Part shown: in pieces, positions 1 through 7,611 of the stretch | Numbering within the stretch: position 1 is the stretch's first letter | How the letters are laid out: each line of letters starts with the position of its first letter | Assembly: GCA_009705235.1 (NCBI GenBank) | Contig: WLCR01000031.1 | Location: 1 to 9,261, forward strand | DNA from: Actinomycetota bacterium | GTDB taxonomy: Bacteria > Actinomycetota > Actinomycetes > Nanopelagicales > Nanopelagicaceae | Length of the DNA stretch: 9,261 nucleotides | Direction of reading: 5' to 3' | Notes under the pieces: generated by a model | Told to the model about the DNA's origin: nothing | Seen by the model: only the letters and a program-made list of their open reading frames with translations | Database searches by the model: none | Translations under genes and position numbers: made by a program

Positions 1-1817
1 ATCAGGCGGTTCTTTCAACTTCTAGCGGGCAGCTTGCAAATGATGCGGCAACAATTGCAAATATTCGTTTGATGGATCCAAATGTTCTATCACCAACTTT
101 TAGACAGCTCCAGCAAATTCGTCCGTACTACAGTTTCCCTGAATCCCTTGATGTGGATCGTTACACAGTAAATGGTGTTAAGCGCGATGTTGTTGTTGCG
201 GTTCGCGAATTGAACATCCAGGGAAATCCATCTCGAAACTGGATCAATGACCACCTTGTGTATACACACGGTTTTGGTTTTGTTGCAGCCTATGGAAATG
301 AGCGAGATGCTGATGGAAAGCCATCATTTACTGTCGGAGATCTTCCACCAACAGGAACGCTTGGAAAATTTGAACCACGCGTTTATTTTGGTGAAAATGT
401 TCCTGATTACTCAATCATTGGTGGAGTAAAGACAGATACCCCAGTTGAGTTTGATTATCCAGATGATGCTTCAGCAAACGGCCAGAAGAACTACACATAC
501 TCTGGATCAGGTGGTGTTCCAGTTGGATCATTGCTTAACAAGGTTGTCTTTGCGCTGAAATACCAAGAACAGCGCATTCTTCTTTCATCGTTAATCAACA
601 AGGATTCCAAGATTCTCTTTGAACGAAATCCTCGCGATCGCGTTTCAAAGGTTGCCCCATGGTTAACCCTTGATGGAGATCCATATCCAGCGCTAGTAGA
701 TGGCAAGATTTTGTGGATTGTTGATGGTTACACAACAAGTGCTGGCTATCCATATTCACGCCAAACAACACTTTCAAATGCAACCGCTGATGCACTTACA
801 ACTAATTCAGCATCCATTGCTGCACAGAGTAATAAAACAGTTAATTACATTCGTAACTCTGTAAAAGCTACCGTTGATGCTTACAACGGAACAGTGACCT
901 TGTATCAATGGGATGACAAGGATCCAGTCCTAAAGACCTGGTCTAAAGCATTTCCTGGTGCAATTACTCCAAAGAGTGAAATATCAAAGGATTTACTGGA
1001 CCATATTCGTTATCCCGAGGATATGTTTAGAGTCCAGCGCGATATTTTGAGTTCGTATCACGTCAAGACTGCAGCTGCCTTCTATGGTGGTCAAGATTTC
1101 TGGCGTGTGCCACGTGATCCATCAACATTTGGTGGCGGTGCATCTGCGCAGCCTCCTTATTACTTAACTTTACAAATGCCAGGAGCAAAAACTCCTTCCT
1201 TCTCATTAACTACACCATTTGTACCTCGTGGAGGACGTGAAAACCTTTCTGCATTTGCAGTTGTTAATTCAGATCCAGGTCCGGATTACGGAAAGATCAC
1301 CGTTCTACAACTTCCACGTAATACAAATATTGCAGGACCTTCACAAGTTGCATCTAACTTTGAAGCAAAGCCTGATGTTGCTAACTCACTATCCTTACTG
1401 CGTCGTGGTGGATCAGATGTTGTACTTGGTAACTTGTTGACACTGCCTGTTGGTGGAGGATTGCTGTATGTACAACCTGTATATGTGAAAGCAACGTCAA
1501 ATACATCTGCATATCCATTACTGCAAAAGGTTCTTGTTTCCTTCGGAGATCAAATTGGTTATGACGACACTCTTAAGGGAGCGCTGGATCAAGTATTTGG
1601 TGGTAACTCTGGAACTAATGCCGGCAACACATCAACTAACGGCAGTACTGGAACAACGACAAACACTTCTCTTGCAAACTCACTTGCTAGTGCAAAGAAG
1701 GCATATGCCGATGGATTAGCTGCTCTTGCAAAGGGAGATTTTGCTGAATATGACAAGGCTCAAAAGCGATTGAAATCCGCACTTGATGCTGCAATCAATG
1801 CACAAAGCAAAAAGTAG
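1..1817 (+). CDS. UPF0182 family membrane protein, C-terminal part (5'-truncated by window edge)
   Basis: The reading frame is open from the window's left edge (first full codon at base 3) to a TAG at 1815-1817, giving about 604 residues. An ATG at 69 is internal: the preceding in-frame residues ...ANIRL run straight into MDPNVLSPTF, a typical UPF0182 (COG1615) stretch. Family members are usually about 900-1000 residues with an N-terminal set of membrane helices followed by a large extracytoplasmic domain, so the membrane part should lie upstream of the window; no membrane helix is evident here. Recognisable family segments are QLQQIRPYYSFP, LDVDRYTVNG, VYTHGFGFV, YGKITVLQLPR and GGGLLYVQPVYV. 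The C-terminus has a Gly/Asn/Ser/Thr-rich linker (about 1599-1671) followed by a charged Ala/Lys-rich helix ending in QSKK, as in other actinobacterial members. The function is unknown. The family assignment is firm; any role is not. Confidence 0.93.
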   Translation, partial: QAVLSTSSGQLANDAATIANIRLMDPNVLSPTFRQLQQIRPYYSFPESLDVDRYTVNGVKRDVVVAVRELNIQGNPSRNWINDHLVYTHGFGFVAAYGNERDADGKPSFTVGDLPPTGTLGKFEPRVYFGENVPDYSIIGGVKTDTPVEFDYPDDASANGQKNYTYSGSGGVPVGSLLNKVVFALKYQEQRILLSSLINKDSKILFERNPRDRVSKVAPWLTLDGDPYPALVDGKILWIVDGYTTSAGYPYSRQTTLSNATADALTTNSASIAAQSNKTVNYIRNSVKATVDAYNGTVTLYQWDDKDPVLKTWSKAFPGAITPKSEISKDLLDHIRYPEDMFRVQRDILSSYHVKTAAAFYGGQDFWRVPRDPSTFGGGASAQPPYYLTLQMPGAKTPSFSLTTPFVPRGGRENLSAFAVVNSDPGPDYGKITVLQLPRNTNIAGPSQVASNFEAKPDVANSLSLLRRGGSDVVLGNLLTLPVGGGLLYVQPVYVKATSNTSAYPLLQKVLVSFGDQIGYDDTLKGALDQVFGGNSGTNAGNTSTNGSTGTTTNTSLANSLASAKKAYADGLAALAKGDFAEYDKAQKRLKSALDAAINAQSKK

Positions 1818-1827
1818 ATACGTGGAT

Positions 1828-1857
1828 TTGGTCTTTATCTATTAGTACGCATAAGAT
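1828..1857 (+). promoter_or_regulatory. Candidate promoter for initiator tRNA gene
   Basis: In the 51-bp gap between the UPF0182 stop and the tRNA there is a -35-like TTGGTC (1828-1833), an 18-bp spacer and a -10-like TAAGAT (1852-1857). Transcription would start around 1864, a few bases before the mature tRNA 5' end at 1869. The -10 is good and the -35 is mediocre. This is inferred from pattern only. Confidence 0.42.
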
Positions 1858-1868
1858 TGCTTCACCGA

Positions 1869-1945
<77 letters not shown>

Positions 1946-1948
1946 AAT

Positions 1949-1982
1949 AGCACAAAGGCCCTTTTACGAGGGCCTTTGTGCT
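1949..1982. terminator. Bidirectional intrinsic terminator between tRNA-fMet and the copper ATPase gene
   Basis: A perfect 13-bp inverted repeat (arms 1949-1961 and 1970-1982, core GCACAAAGGCCC) extends to 14 bp with T1962:A1969 and leaves a 6-nt loop. It begins 6 bp after the tRNA and sits 16 bp past the stop of the converging ATPase gene, so it can end transcription from both sides. The T-tract is short on either strand (TTT then CCC on plus, ATTTAGT on minus), but the GC-rich stem is strong. Confidence 0.88.
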
Positions 1983-1998
1983 TTCCCTTACCTTTTAT

Positions 1999-4266
1999 TT
2001 ACTTGATGCGCAGTGAATTGGTAACAACTAAGACGCTGCTCGCCGCCATGGCGGCTGCGGCATACAACGGCGACAGCACTCCAGCCGCAGCGATTGGTAT
2101 ACCGATTACGTTATAAACAAGGGCCCAACCCATGTTCAAGCGAATGATCTTTAGTGTTTTCTTTGAAAGCTTCAACGCAGAAATTACGCTACCAAGTCCT
2201 GTATTCATCAAGGTGATGTCAGCACTATTGATCGCAGTGTCTGTTCCGGTACCCATAGCCATTGAAAGATCTGCGGCGGTAAGAGCTGCAGCATCATTGA
2301 TGCCATCGCCAATCATCAAGACGGTGTGACCTTCACTCTTCATACGTTCTACAATTTCAAGTTTTGTTTCCGGCAAGGCATGTGAGACAACATGTACTGC
2401 ATCGATTCCGACAGTTGTTGCAACAGCTGCTGCCACCTCACTGTTATCCCCTGTTACAAGCCAAGGAGTAATTCTCATTTCTCGAAGTGCGGCAACGGTC
2501 GTAGCCGCATCTGATTTAAGTTGATCGCCAATAGCAAACACAGCAACAGCCACGCCATCCCACGCAAGAACTGTCACAGTAAATCCAGCTGCTTGCCCGC
2601 GTTCAATCGCAGACTTAATGTCTATATGGAACTCAGTTGAGCTATGAGCAACAGCGGCAGGTGAACCGATCAATACAACTGGTGATAGACCGCCGATAGA
2701 AACTCGTCCTGCCGCGCCCGAACCTGGTGTTACAGCAAAATCAGAGACAGCAAAAGTTGACCGTGATCCAACGGAAGATGCTTGTGGTGCGTTGGCTAAT
2801 GCGTACTTAGTAATTGAAAGTGCAATCGGGTGATTATTCTGCGATTCAATTGCTCCGGCCGATGCAAGTATGTTCTCAGCGGTCACGATATCTGCAAAAG
2901 ATCGACCCAGAACCGCACCTGCGGCGGTAGATATCGTTGCTTCCTGAACAAGCATTACACCTTCAGTAAGTGTTCCTGTCTTATCAAATAGAACTACATC
3001 AACGTTTCGGGCAACTTCTAAAACTCGTGGTTCGCGCAGAACAATGCCACGTGCTGCTCCGCGACCAGATGCAACAAGTAAGGCAACTGGTGTTGCTAAT
3101 CCAAGTGCACATGGGCAGGCGATAACCAAAACGGTAATTGCAACCGAAATTGATGTAGTAAGTGTTGAACCTGTGAAATACCAGCCTGCAAAGGTTCCGA
3201 TTGCAATCACGGTAACAATAGGAACAAAGACTGCGCTAATGCGATCTGCAAGGCGCTGGATTGGTGCCTTGGTTCCTTGAGCACTGATCACCATCGAAGT
3301 GATTCGAGCAAGCTCGGTATCGCTACCAACGCGGGTCGCGCGAACAATCAAACGACCATTGTGATTTATCGATGCACCAATTACTGCAGATCCGGGACGA
3401 ACATCAACCGGCTTTGTTTCACCAGTCAACATTGAGTTATCTACAGCTGATTCACCTTTAACTACAATTCCATCAGTTGCGATGCGATCTCCTGGGCGAA
3501 CTTCAAACTCATCACCAATTTGCAGCTGTTCGATCGGAACAATTAGCGGGAATCCCCCGCGCACAATTGTTACCTCTTTGCTGCCAAGTGCTAACAAAGA
3601 TGTAAGTGCGCTACTGGCTTTCGCCTTTGCACGTGTTTCTAAATAGCGACCCAAAATCACAAAGAAAATAACGCCAGCCGCAACTTCGGTATATACATCT
3701 CCGGCCCCAGTAGAGTTTGCATAAATAGACCAACCAAATGCAGCTAATGAGCCCATGGAAATTAAGTTGTCCATGGTTGGGTGCAAAATGTTTCTAAAGG
3801 CTGCTTTATGAATTGGATAAGCAACTAGCAAGACAACAGGAGCGCTGAGTGCAATAACAACCCATGCTGTTGGTGAATACAAGGGATGCGGCAAGCCAAA
3901 ATAATCCAAAATCTGATGAACCCACATATCAACCTGGTGATGCCAGCTCATGATCATTGAGAGTGCCACGGCTGGCACAGCAAAGATAAAAGCAAAGAAG
4001 AAAGCACGCGCAGATTTCTTGCTATGTAGTGTTACAGACTGAGCGTCTACTAATAACGTTGCTGAATACCCTGCTTTTTCTACAATCTTGATTAAATCCT
4101 TAGGGTCCATATCCGCGGGGGCCAAGATGTGAGCTGTTTCTGTAGCAAAGTTAATTGTGGCATTGACGCCTTCAACCTTATTAAGGGCTTTTTCAACTGA
4201 GTTAACGCATGAAGAACAGGTCATTCCCTGTACTGAAAGTGTTACCGGTTCAAGTAGTTGACTCAT
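1999..4266 (-). CDS. copA: Copper(I)-translocating P1B-type ATPase (CopA-like)
   Basis: 755 residues, a normal length for a CopA with one metal-binding domain. This integral membrane pump would use ATP to export Cu(I) from the cytoplasm. Domains in order: one N-terminal HMA domain with GMTCSSC (Cys17, Cys20); four membrane helices (about 87-208); actuator domain with TGE at 281-283; membrane metal site CPC at 384-386; phosphorylation motif DKTGT with Asp428; the P1B HP signature at 479-480; TGD at 605-607; hinge GDGINDAAAL at 653-662; and two last helices. The last helices carry Tyr718-Asn719 and Met740-x-x-Ser743-Ser744, which with CPC form the Cu(I) (P1B-1) signature and argue against Zn/Cd or Co pumps. 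The start is supported by an AAGGA just upstream, abutting the hisN stop with only 9 bp between the genes. No CsoR-type repressor or copper chaperone is in the window. All catalytic motifs look intact. Confidence 0.95.
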   Translation of the reverse strand: MSQLLEPVTLSVQGMTCSSCVNSVEKALNKVEGVNATINFATETAHILAPADMDPKDLIKIVEKAGYSATLLVDAQSVTLHSKKSARAFFFAFIFAVPAVALSMIMSWHHQVDMWVHQILDYFGLPHPLYSPTAWVVIALSAPVVLLVAYPIHKAAFRNILHPTMDNLISMGSLAAFGWSIYANSTGAGDVYTEVAAGVIFFVILGRYLETRAKAKASSALTSLLALGSKEVTIVRGGFPLIVPIEQLQIGDEFEVRPGDRIATDGIVVKGESAVDNSMLTGETKPVDVRPGSAVIGASINHNGRLIVRATRVGSDTELARITSMVISAQGTKAPIQRLADRISAVFVPIVTVIAIGTFAGWYFTGSTLTTSISVAITVLVIACPCALGLATPVALLVASGRGAARGIVLREPRVLEVARNVDVVLFDKTGTLTEGVMLVQEATISTAAGAVLGRSFADIVTAENILASAGAIESQNNHPIALSITKYALANAPQASSVGSRSTFAVSDFAVTPGSGAAGRVSIGGLSPVVLIGSPAAVAHSSTEFHIDIKSAIERGQAAGFTVTVLAWDGVAVAVFAIGDQLKSDAATTVAALREMRITPWLVTGDNSEVAAAVATTVGIDAVHVVSHALPETKLEIVERMKSEGHTVLMIGDGINDAAALTAADLSMAMGTGTDTAINSADITLMNTGLGSVISALKLSKKTLKIIRLNMGWALVYNVIGIPIAAAGVLSPLYAAAAMAASSVLVVTNSLRIK

Positions 4267-4268
4267 GA

Positions 4269-4277
4269 TTCCTTCTT
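4269..4277 (-). promoter_or_regulatory. Ribosome-binding site of the copper ATPase, overlapping the hisN stop
   Basis: Reading the minus strand, the purine run AAGAAGGAA directly precedes TC-ATG; its AAGG core is 4 nt from the start codon. The first two bases of the run are the last two of the hisN TAA stop (4278-4276). This fixes the ATPase start and suggests that ribosomes finishing hisN could re-initiate here. Confidence 0.7.
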
Positions 4278-5148
4278 AGGGGTTAAGCCCGTTGATTACT
4301 GCGTTGTGCAGCAATCCGTTTGTCGAAACTCCACTGCCACCAAAAGGTCCTGTCTGACCTGCAGTATTTGTAAATGTTCCACCAGCTTCTCGAACAATGA
4401 TATCTAGCGCTGCCATATCCCACAGTGCAAGTGATGGTTCTATTGCAACATCGACAGCGCCTTCTGCAACCAACATGTGCGACCAAAAGTCACCAATACC
4501 TCGTGTGCGCCAGGCGTTAGCAAGCATTTTCTGGAAAGGTTCCAGGCGATCTCCCCAGCCAACAAAATCTGAGTATGAAATTGATGCGTCACTAAGAGAT
4601 GCGACTTTAGATACTGAAATCTTTTTCTCATTAATTGCATGTGGATCAGAAAAATTATCATCTGATGTGTCATCCAAAGCAGTATCAATATTTCCTGAAT
4701 TAAACCTCACGACTGCGCCATGACCTTTAGCGGCAGACCAACGACGAGCAAGTGCTGGTGCGCTAGCAATTCCGACTACAACTTCTTCATTACCAAATGA
4801 ATCAATATTTACAAGTGCAATCAGTGTTGCCCAGGTTGGGACTCCGCGCATAAAGTTTTTTGTTCCATCGATTGGATCAATTACCCAATATCGACCCGAT
4901 GAACCTTTATCGCTTCCAAACTCTTCGCCGACTAATCCATCTGTGTGACGGTGAGTTGCTAATGCTTCGCGGATTGCAGTTTCAACTGCGCGATCAGCAT
5001 CAGTGACCGGAGTGTTATCGGGTTTGTTAGTTATAACTAAATCCTGGGCCTGATAACGATCAAGGCTAATGGCATCTGCTAAGTCAGCTAATGCATGTGC
5101 GAGTGCTAGATCATCAAGCAGGTCAAATGAATTGAGATCGGCGCTCAT
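4276..5148 (-). CDS. hisN: Inositol-monophosphatase-family phosphatase, probable histidinol-phosphatase
   Basis: 290 residues. The IMPase fold is clear: TPVTDAD (46-52), the metal-binding GEE (Glu75, Glu76), DPIDGT (Asp91, Asp94), and a C-terminal WDMAALDIIVREAGG (243-257) with the metal-ligand aspartate Asp244. The family removes phosphate from small sugar or alcohol phosphates using Mg2+. In actinobacteria the member next to rsgA and aroA is typically the HisN type, which makes L-histidinol in the penultimate stage of histidine synthesis; the substrate is therefore inferred from context. The wording of RYWVIDPIDGTKNF and the fall of the GIGD...SHMLVAEG segment fit that subgroup. A region at about 152-176 is acidic and rich in Asp/Asn/Ser and looks like a surface-loop insertion. 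The protein is cytoplasmic, with no signal peptide. There is no obvious Shine-Dalgarno before the ATG, so a short or absent leader is possible. An inositol-1-phosphatase or 3'-phosphoadenosine phosphatase role is not excluded. Confidence 0.85.
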   Translation of the reverse strand: MSADLNSFDLLDDLALAHALADLADAISLDRYQAQDLVITNKPDNTPVTDADRAVETAIREALATHRHTDGLVGEEFGSDKGSSGRYWVIDPIDGTKNFMRGVPTWATLIALVNIDSFGNEEVVVGIASAPALARRWSAAKGHGAVVRFNSGNIDTALDDTSDDNFSDPHAINEKKISVSKVASLSDASISYSDFVGWGDRLEPFQKMLANAWRTRGIGDFWSHMLVAEGAVDVAIEPSLALWDMAALDIIVREAGGTFTNTAGQTGPFGGSGVSTNGLLHNAVINGLNP

Positions 5149-5157
5149 AATGATGCA

Positions 5158-5163
5158 AGTCTA
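5158..5163 (-). promoter_or_regulatory. Candidate -10 element upstream of hisN
   Basis: Minus-strand TAGACT fits TANNNT and ends 9 nt before the hisN ATG, which would give a leaderless or very short-leader transcript. That would explain the missing ribosome-binding site. No good -35 is seen at 16-18 bp. A second candidate, TATAGA at 5217-5212, would give a longer leader. Confidence 0.3.
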
Positions 5164-5178
5164 TTGTGTTGTCCTTAA

Positions 5179-5215
5179 TTGCCCTGCCTAAAAAAGCGAG
5201 TTGTTGCCCTGTCTA
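5179..5215. repeat. 12-bp direct repeat upstream of hisN
   Basis: TTGCCCTGCCTA (5179-5190) and TTGCCCTGTCTA (5204-5215) match at 11 of 12 positions in the same orientation, 25 bp apart start to start. On the minus strand, in the direction of hisN transcription, they read TAGGCAGGGCAA and TAGACAGGGCAA. They lie about 30-70 bp before the hisN start, where an operator or activator site would be expected. Alternatively this is a chance or decayed duplication. I recognise no known operator in it. Confidence 0.5.
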
Positions 5216-5246
5216 TAAGGGATGTGAGGCCAGATAAAAAGTGAGA

Positions 5247-6269
5247 TTAATCCTCAATCGCAGGTGTTGGGGAATCCTTAACCGCTAACAATGATCGAAG
5301 GCTTGCTAGCCGTGCGATTCGGTGCGGATTTGCTACCCCGGCAGGGCTGGCCCAGGCATCTAATGTGCATGAGCTTTCAGAATGAGAACAGTTGGAAAGG
5401 CAGTTAGCGGCAACTTCAGATAAATCACTAAATGCATCAACAATTCGTTGGTTATCGATATGACTTAACCCAAATGCGCGAATTCCAGGGGTATCAATAA
5501 TCCATCCATCACTATCGACAAGTGGCAATGCAATTGCACTAGATGATGTGTGGCGCCCTCGGCCTGTTGCCTCATTGACATCACCTGTCACACGATCTGC
5601 TTCTGGCACAAGTGCATTAATTAGTGTTGATTTACCAACACCAGAGTGCCCAACCAAAACAGAAATCTTGCCTTCTAGAACTTGGTGTAACTTTTCTAGA
5701 TCTTTTGCACGTGATTCACTTTTTATTGCTGTGTGAATAATTTCAACATCTAGATCCGCATACTCTGCTAGAAATGGAGGAACTTCGCTGATATCTGTTT
5801 TGGTAACAACTATTTTAGGAATTATTCCTTCAGTAAAGGCCGAAACCAGGAATCGGTCGATTAGACCACGACGAGGTTCTGGATTCGCAGCAGCTACAAC
5901 AATTACAAGTTGATCTATATTTGCAACGATTGTGCGTTCTACTTGCGCAGCATCATCAACAGTACGACTTAGTGAATTACGACGATCCTGAACCGCAACT
6001 ATGCGTGCAAGTGATCCATCTGATCCAGTTACATCTCCAACGATAGAAACATTGTCACCCGTAACAACTGACTTTGGCCCAAGTTCGCGTGCTCGCATTG
6101 CTGTGACAACAGTTCCGTCATCAGTAATACATGTTTGCCGTCCACGATCTACGGTTGTTACTAAAGCTGAAATAGCATCACTATGCGATGGACGATCTTT
6201 ACTACGCGGGCGAGTGCTACGTGATGGGCGAATTCGCGCATCTGATTCATCGTATTCGCGTGGACTCAT
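5247..6269 (-). CDS. rsgA: Ribosome small-subunit-dependent GTPase A
   Basis: 340 residues from the chosen start. RsgA is a circularly permuted GTPase that binds the 30S subunit late in assembly and releases assembly factors when it hydrolyses GTP. The motif order shows the permutation: G4 TKTD (156-159) comes before G1 GHSGVGKST (207-215), then the G2 region GRGRHTSSS with Thr241, then G3 DTPG (259-262). An OB-fold domain (about 30-115) precedes the GTPase, and a C-terminal zinc site follows: Cys290, Cys294, His296 and Cys301, with the CX3C spacing I recall from actinobacterial members. The start at 6269 shares an ATGA with the aroA stop, a classic coupled arrangement. An ATG six codons upstream (6287) is in frame but overlaps aroA by 22 bp. 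The N-terminal 30 residues are Arg/Ser/Asp-rich and likely disordered. The motifs leave little doubt. Confidence 0.96.
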   Translation of the reverse strand: MSPREYDESDARIRPSRSTRPRSKDRPSHSDAISALVTTVDRGRQTCITDDGTVVTAMRARELGPKSVVTGDNVSIVGDVTGSDGSLARIVAVQDRRNSLSRTVDDAAQVERTIVANIDQLVIVVAAANPEPRRGLIDRFLVSAFTEGIIPKIVVTKTDISEVPPFLAEYADLDVEIIHTAIKSESRAKDLEKLHQVLEGKISVLVGHSGVGKSTLINALVPEADRVTGDVNEATGRGRHTSSSAIALPLVDSDGWIIDTPGIRAFGLSHIDNQRIVDAFSDLSEVAANCLSNCSHSESSCTLDAWASPAGVANPHRIARLASLRSLLAVKDSPTPAIED

Positions 6270-7567
6270 TGTAAAAGCGAATTCCACAACCCTGGAAAAT
6301 CTGGCAATGTCTTGCGCGTTGTAGCAATGTTTTCAACTTCAATTCCTTCAATGACTAGCCCTAAAACTGCTCCAGCAGTTGCTAATCGGTGATCGTCATA
6401 AGTATGGAACACACCAGCATGCAAAGGTGCTGGTGTTATGTGCAGCGCGGTTTCTTCTTCGATTACATGGCCACCTAATGCATTTATTTCGCGAGTTAGC
6501 GCAGCCAAACGATCAGTTTCGTGTTTGCGCAGGTGGCCAATTCCCCGCAAATGTGACGGTGAATCAGCAAGTGCACATAGCGCAGCAATCGAAGGGGTTA
6601 ACTCACCTACATCATGTAAATCAACATCTATTCCATGAATTTTTCCTGTGCCAATAATTGTTAAACCGTTATCACCAAAGGAAAATTCGGCACCCATGTC
6701 AGAAAGGATTGTCCGTAATTGGTCACCTGGTTGTGTGGTTTTCATGGGCCAATCTGCAATTGCTACTCGACCTCCACAGACCAATGCAATTGAAAGAAAT
6801 GGCGAAGCATTTGAAAGATCTGGTTCGATGACTAAATCTAAGCCATGTAGGGCACCAGACTTAACGCTCCATGTTTGTGCAACAGCATCCACGTCGACTG
6901 ATGCTCCAAATTGGCGCAGCATCTCTACGGTCATTTCAATATGAGGCATTGAAGGTAACGAACCACCTTTGTGTTTAACAGTTATGCCATTGGTAAAACT
7001 TGGAGCTACTAAAAGTAGCGCTGATAGAAATTGGCTCGATTCGCTCGCATCGATTGTTATTTCTCCACCACTAATTTTTCCAGTCCCATGCAACTTCAGA
7101 GGCAAGCTATATCTATTGTCATGATCAATCGATACACCAAGCTCTTCAAGTGCCTTGATTACTGGCCCTAGCGGACGTTCATATGATCGTGGGTCACCAT
7201 CAAAAATCACTTCACCTGTTGCAAGAGCAGCTAGTGGCGGCAAGAAGCGCATAACAGTTCCGGCATTTCCTACATCAACGCGTGCTCCGCCACGCATTGG
7301 TGCTGGCGCAATAATCCATTGCAACTCTTCATTTCCGTCAACAACAGCGGTGGTCTCTTCAATTCCAATGCCCAGCGCTCTCAGGCCAGCAACCATTAGT
7401 TCGCTGTCACGCGAAACTAGGGGGCGGCGCAATGTTGAAGGGCTCTTTGCCTGAGCAGCTAATATCAATGCACGATTGGTAACAGATTTTGATCCTGGAA
7501 TAACAACGCTGATATCAACTGGTGTTGCACCGCGATAAATCGCTGGCCAGTGAGCGTTGTTTGTCAT
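6266..7567 (-). CDS. aroA: 3-phosphoshikimate 1-carboxyvinyltransferase (EPSP synthase)
   Basis: 433 residues, full length. It joins phosphoenolpyruvate to shikimate-3-phosphate, the sixth step of the shikimate pathway to aromatic amino acids, in the cytoplasm. Active-site motifs are present in order: PGSKSVTNR with Lys27, Ser28 and Arg32; GNAGT (100-104); ESSQ (176-179); EPDLSNAS (248-255); a Glu at 322 where E. coli has Asp313; HETDR with Glu350 and Arg353; DDHR (391-394); and RKT with Lys419. The stretch after GNAGT reads VMRFLPP, so the position matching E. coli Pro101 is Phe, which I recall as usual in actinobacteria. The gene shares ATGA with rsgA and lies 44 bp from the divergent SRAP gene. 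The start follows a -10-like TAGAAT by 6 nt, suggesting a leaderless mRNA; AAGG at the same place could also act as a weak ribosome-binding site. Confidence 0.97.
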   Translation of the reverse strand: MTNNAHWPAIYRGATPVDISVVIPGSKSVTNRALILAAQAKSPSTLRRPLVSRDSELMVAGLRALGIGIEETTAVVDGNEELQWIIAPAPMRGGARVDVGNAGTVMRFLPPLAALATGEVIFDGDPRSYERPLGPVIKALEELGVSIDHDNRYSLPLKLHGTGKISGGEITIDASESSQFLSALLLVAPSFTNGITVKHKGGSLPSMPHIEMTVEMLRQFGASVDVDAVAQTWSVKSGALHGLDLVIEPDLSNASPFLSIALVCGGRVAIADWPMKTTQPGDQLRTILSDMGAEFSFGDNGLTIIGTGKIHGIDVDLHDVGELTPSIAALCALADSPSHLRGIGHLRKHETDRLAALTREINALGGHVIEEETALHITPAPLHAGVFHTYDDHRLATAGAVLGLVIEGIEVENIATTRKTLPDFPGLWNSLLQ

Positions 7568-7573
7568 CGCCTT

Positions 7574-7579
7574 ATTCTA
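7574..7579 (-). promoter_or_regulatory. Leaderless-type -10 element for aroA
   Basis: Minus-strand TAGAAT (five of six bases of TATAAT) ends 6 nt before the aroA ATG, so transcription should start at or beside the start codon. This spacing is characteristic of leaderless actinobacterial genes. No clear -35 is visible. Because of the aroA/rsgA overlap it would also drive rsgA. Confidence 0.55.
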
Positions 7580-7599
7580 ACCTGTGCCGATACCTGCGA

Positions 7600-7605
7600 T
7601 ACCCT
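7600..7605 (+). promoter_or_regulatory. Leaderless-type -10 element for the SRAP gene
   Basis: TACCCT fits TANNNT and ends 6 nt before the ATG at 7612, the same geometry as the opposing aroA element 20 bp away. There is no Shine-Dalgarno before this start (TTGAATT-ATG), and the start itself is fixed by the catalytic Cys2, so a leaderless message is the simplest reading. The hexamer alone is weak. Confidence 0.4.
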
Positions 7606-7611
7606 TGAATT

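Noticed and set aside
69..71. ATG as the start of the UPF0182 protein.
   Set aside because: The frame is open to the window edge and the residues before this Met belong to the conserved family sequence, so it is an internal methionine.
4397..4723. 108-codon plus-strand open frame opposite hisN.
   Set aside because: It lies wholly within hisN, whose catalytic motifs are intact, and has no recognisable domain or ribosome-binding site; antisense shadow.
5149..5246. Possible riboswitch, T-box, or histidine leader peptide upstream of hisN.
   Set aside because: The gap is 98 bp with no run of His codons, no T-box motif and no stable nested hairpins; only the 12-bp direct repeat stands out.
6270..6287. 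Longer rsgA form starting six codons upstream at 6287.
   Set aside because: It would overlap aroA by 22 bp, while the start at 6269 gives the common ATGA stop-start overlap. The extra six residues are just aroA coding sequence read in another frame.
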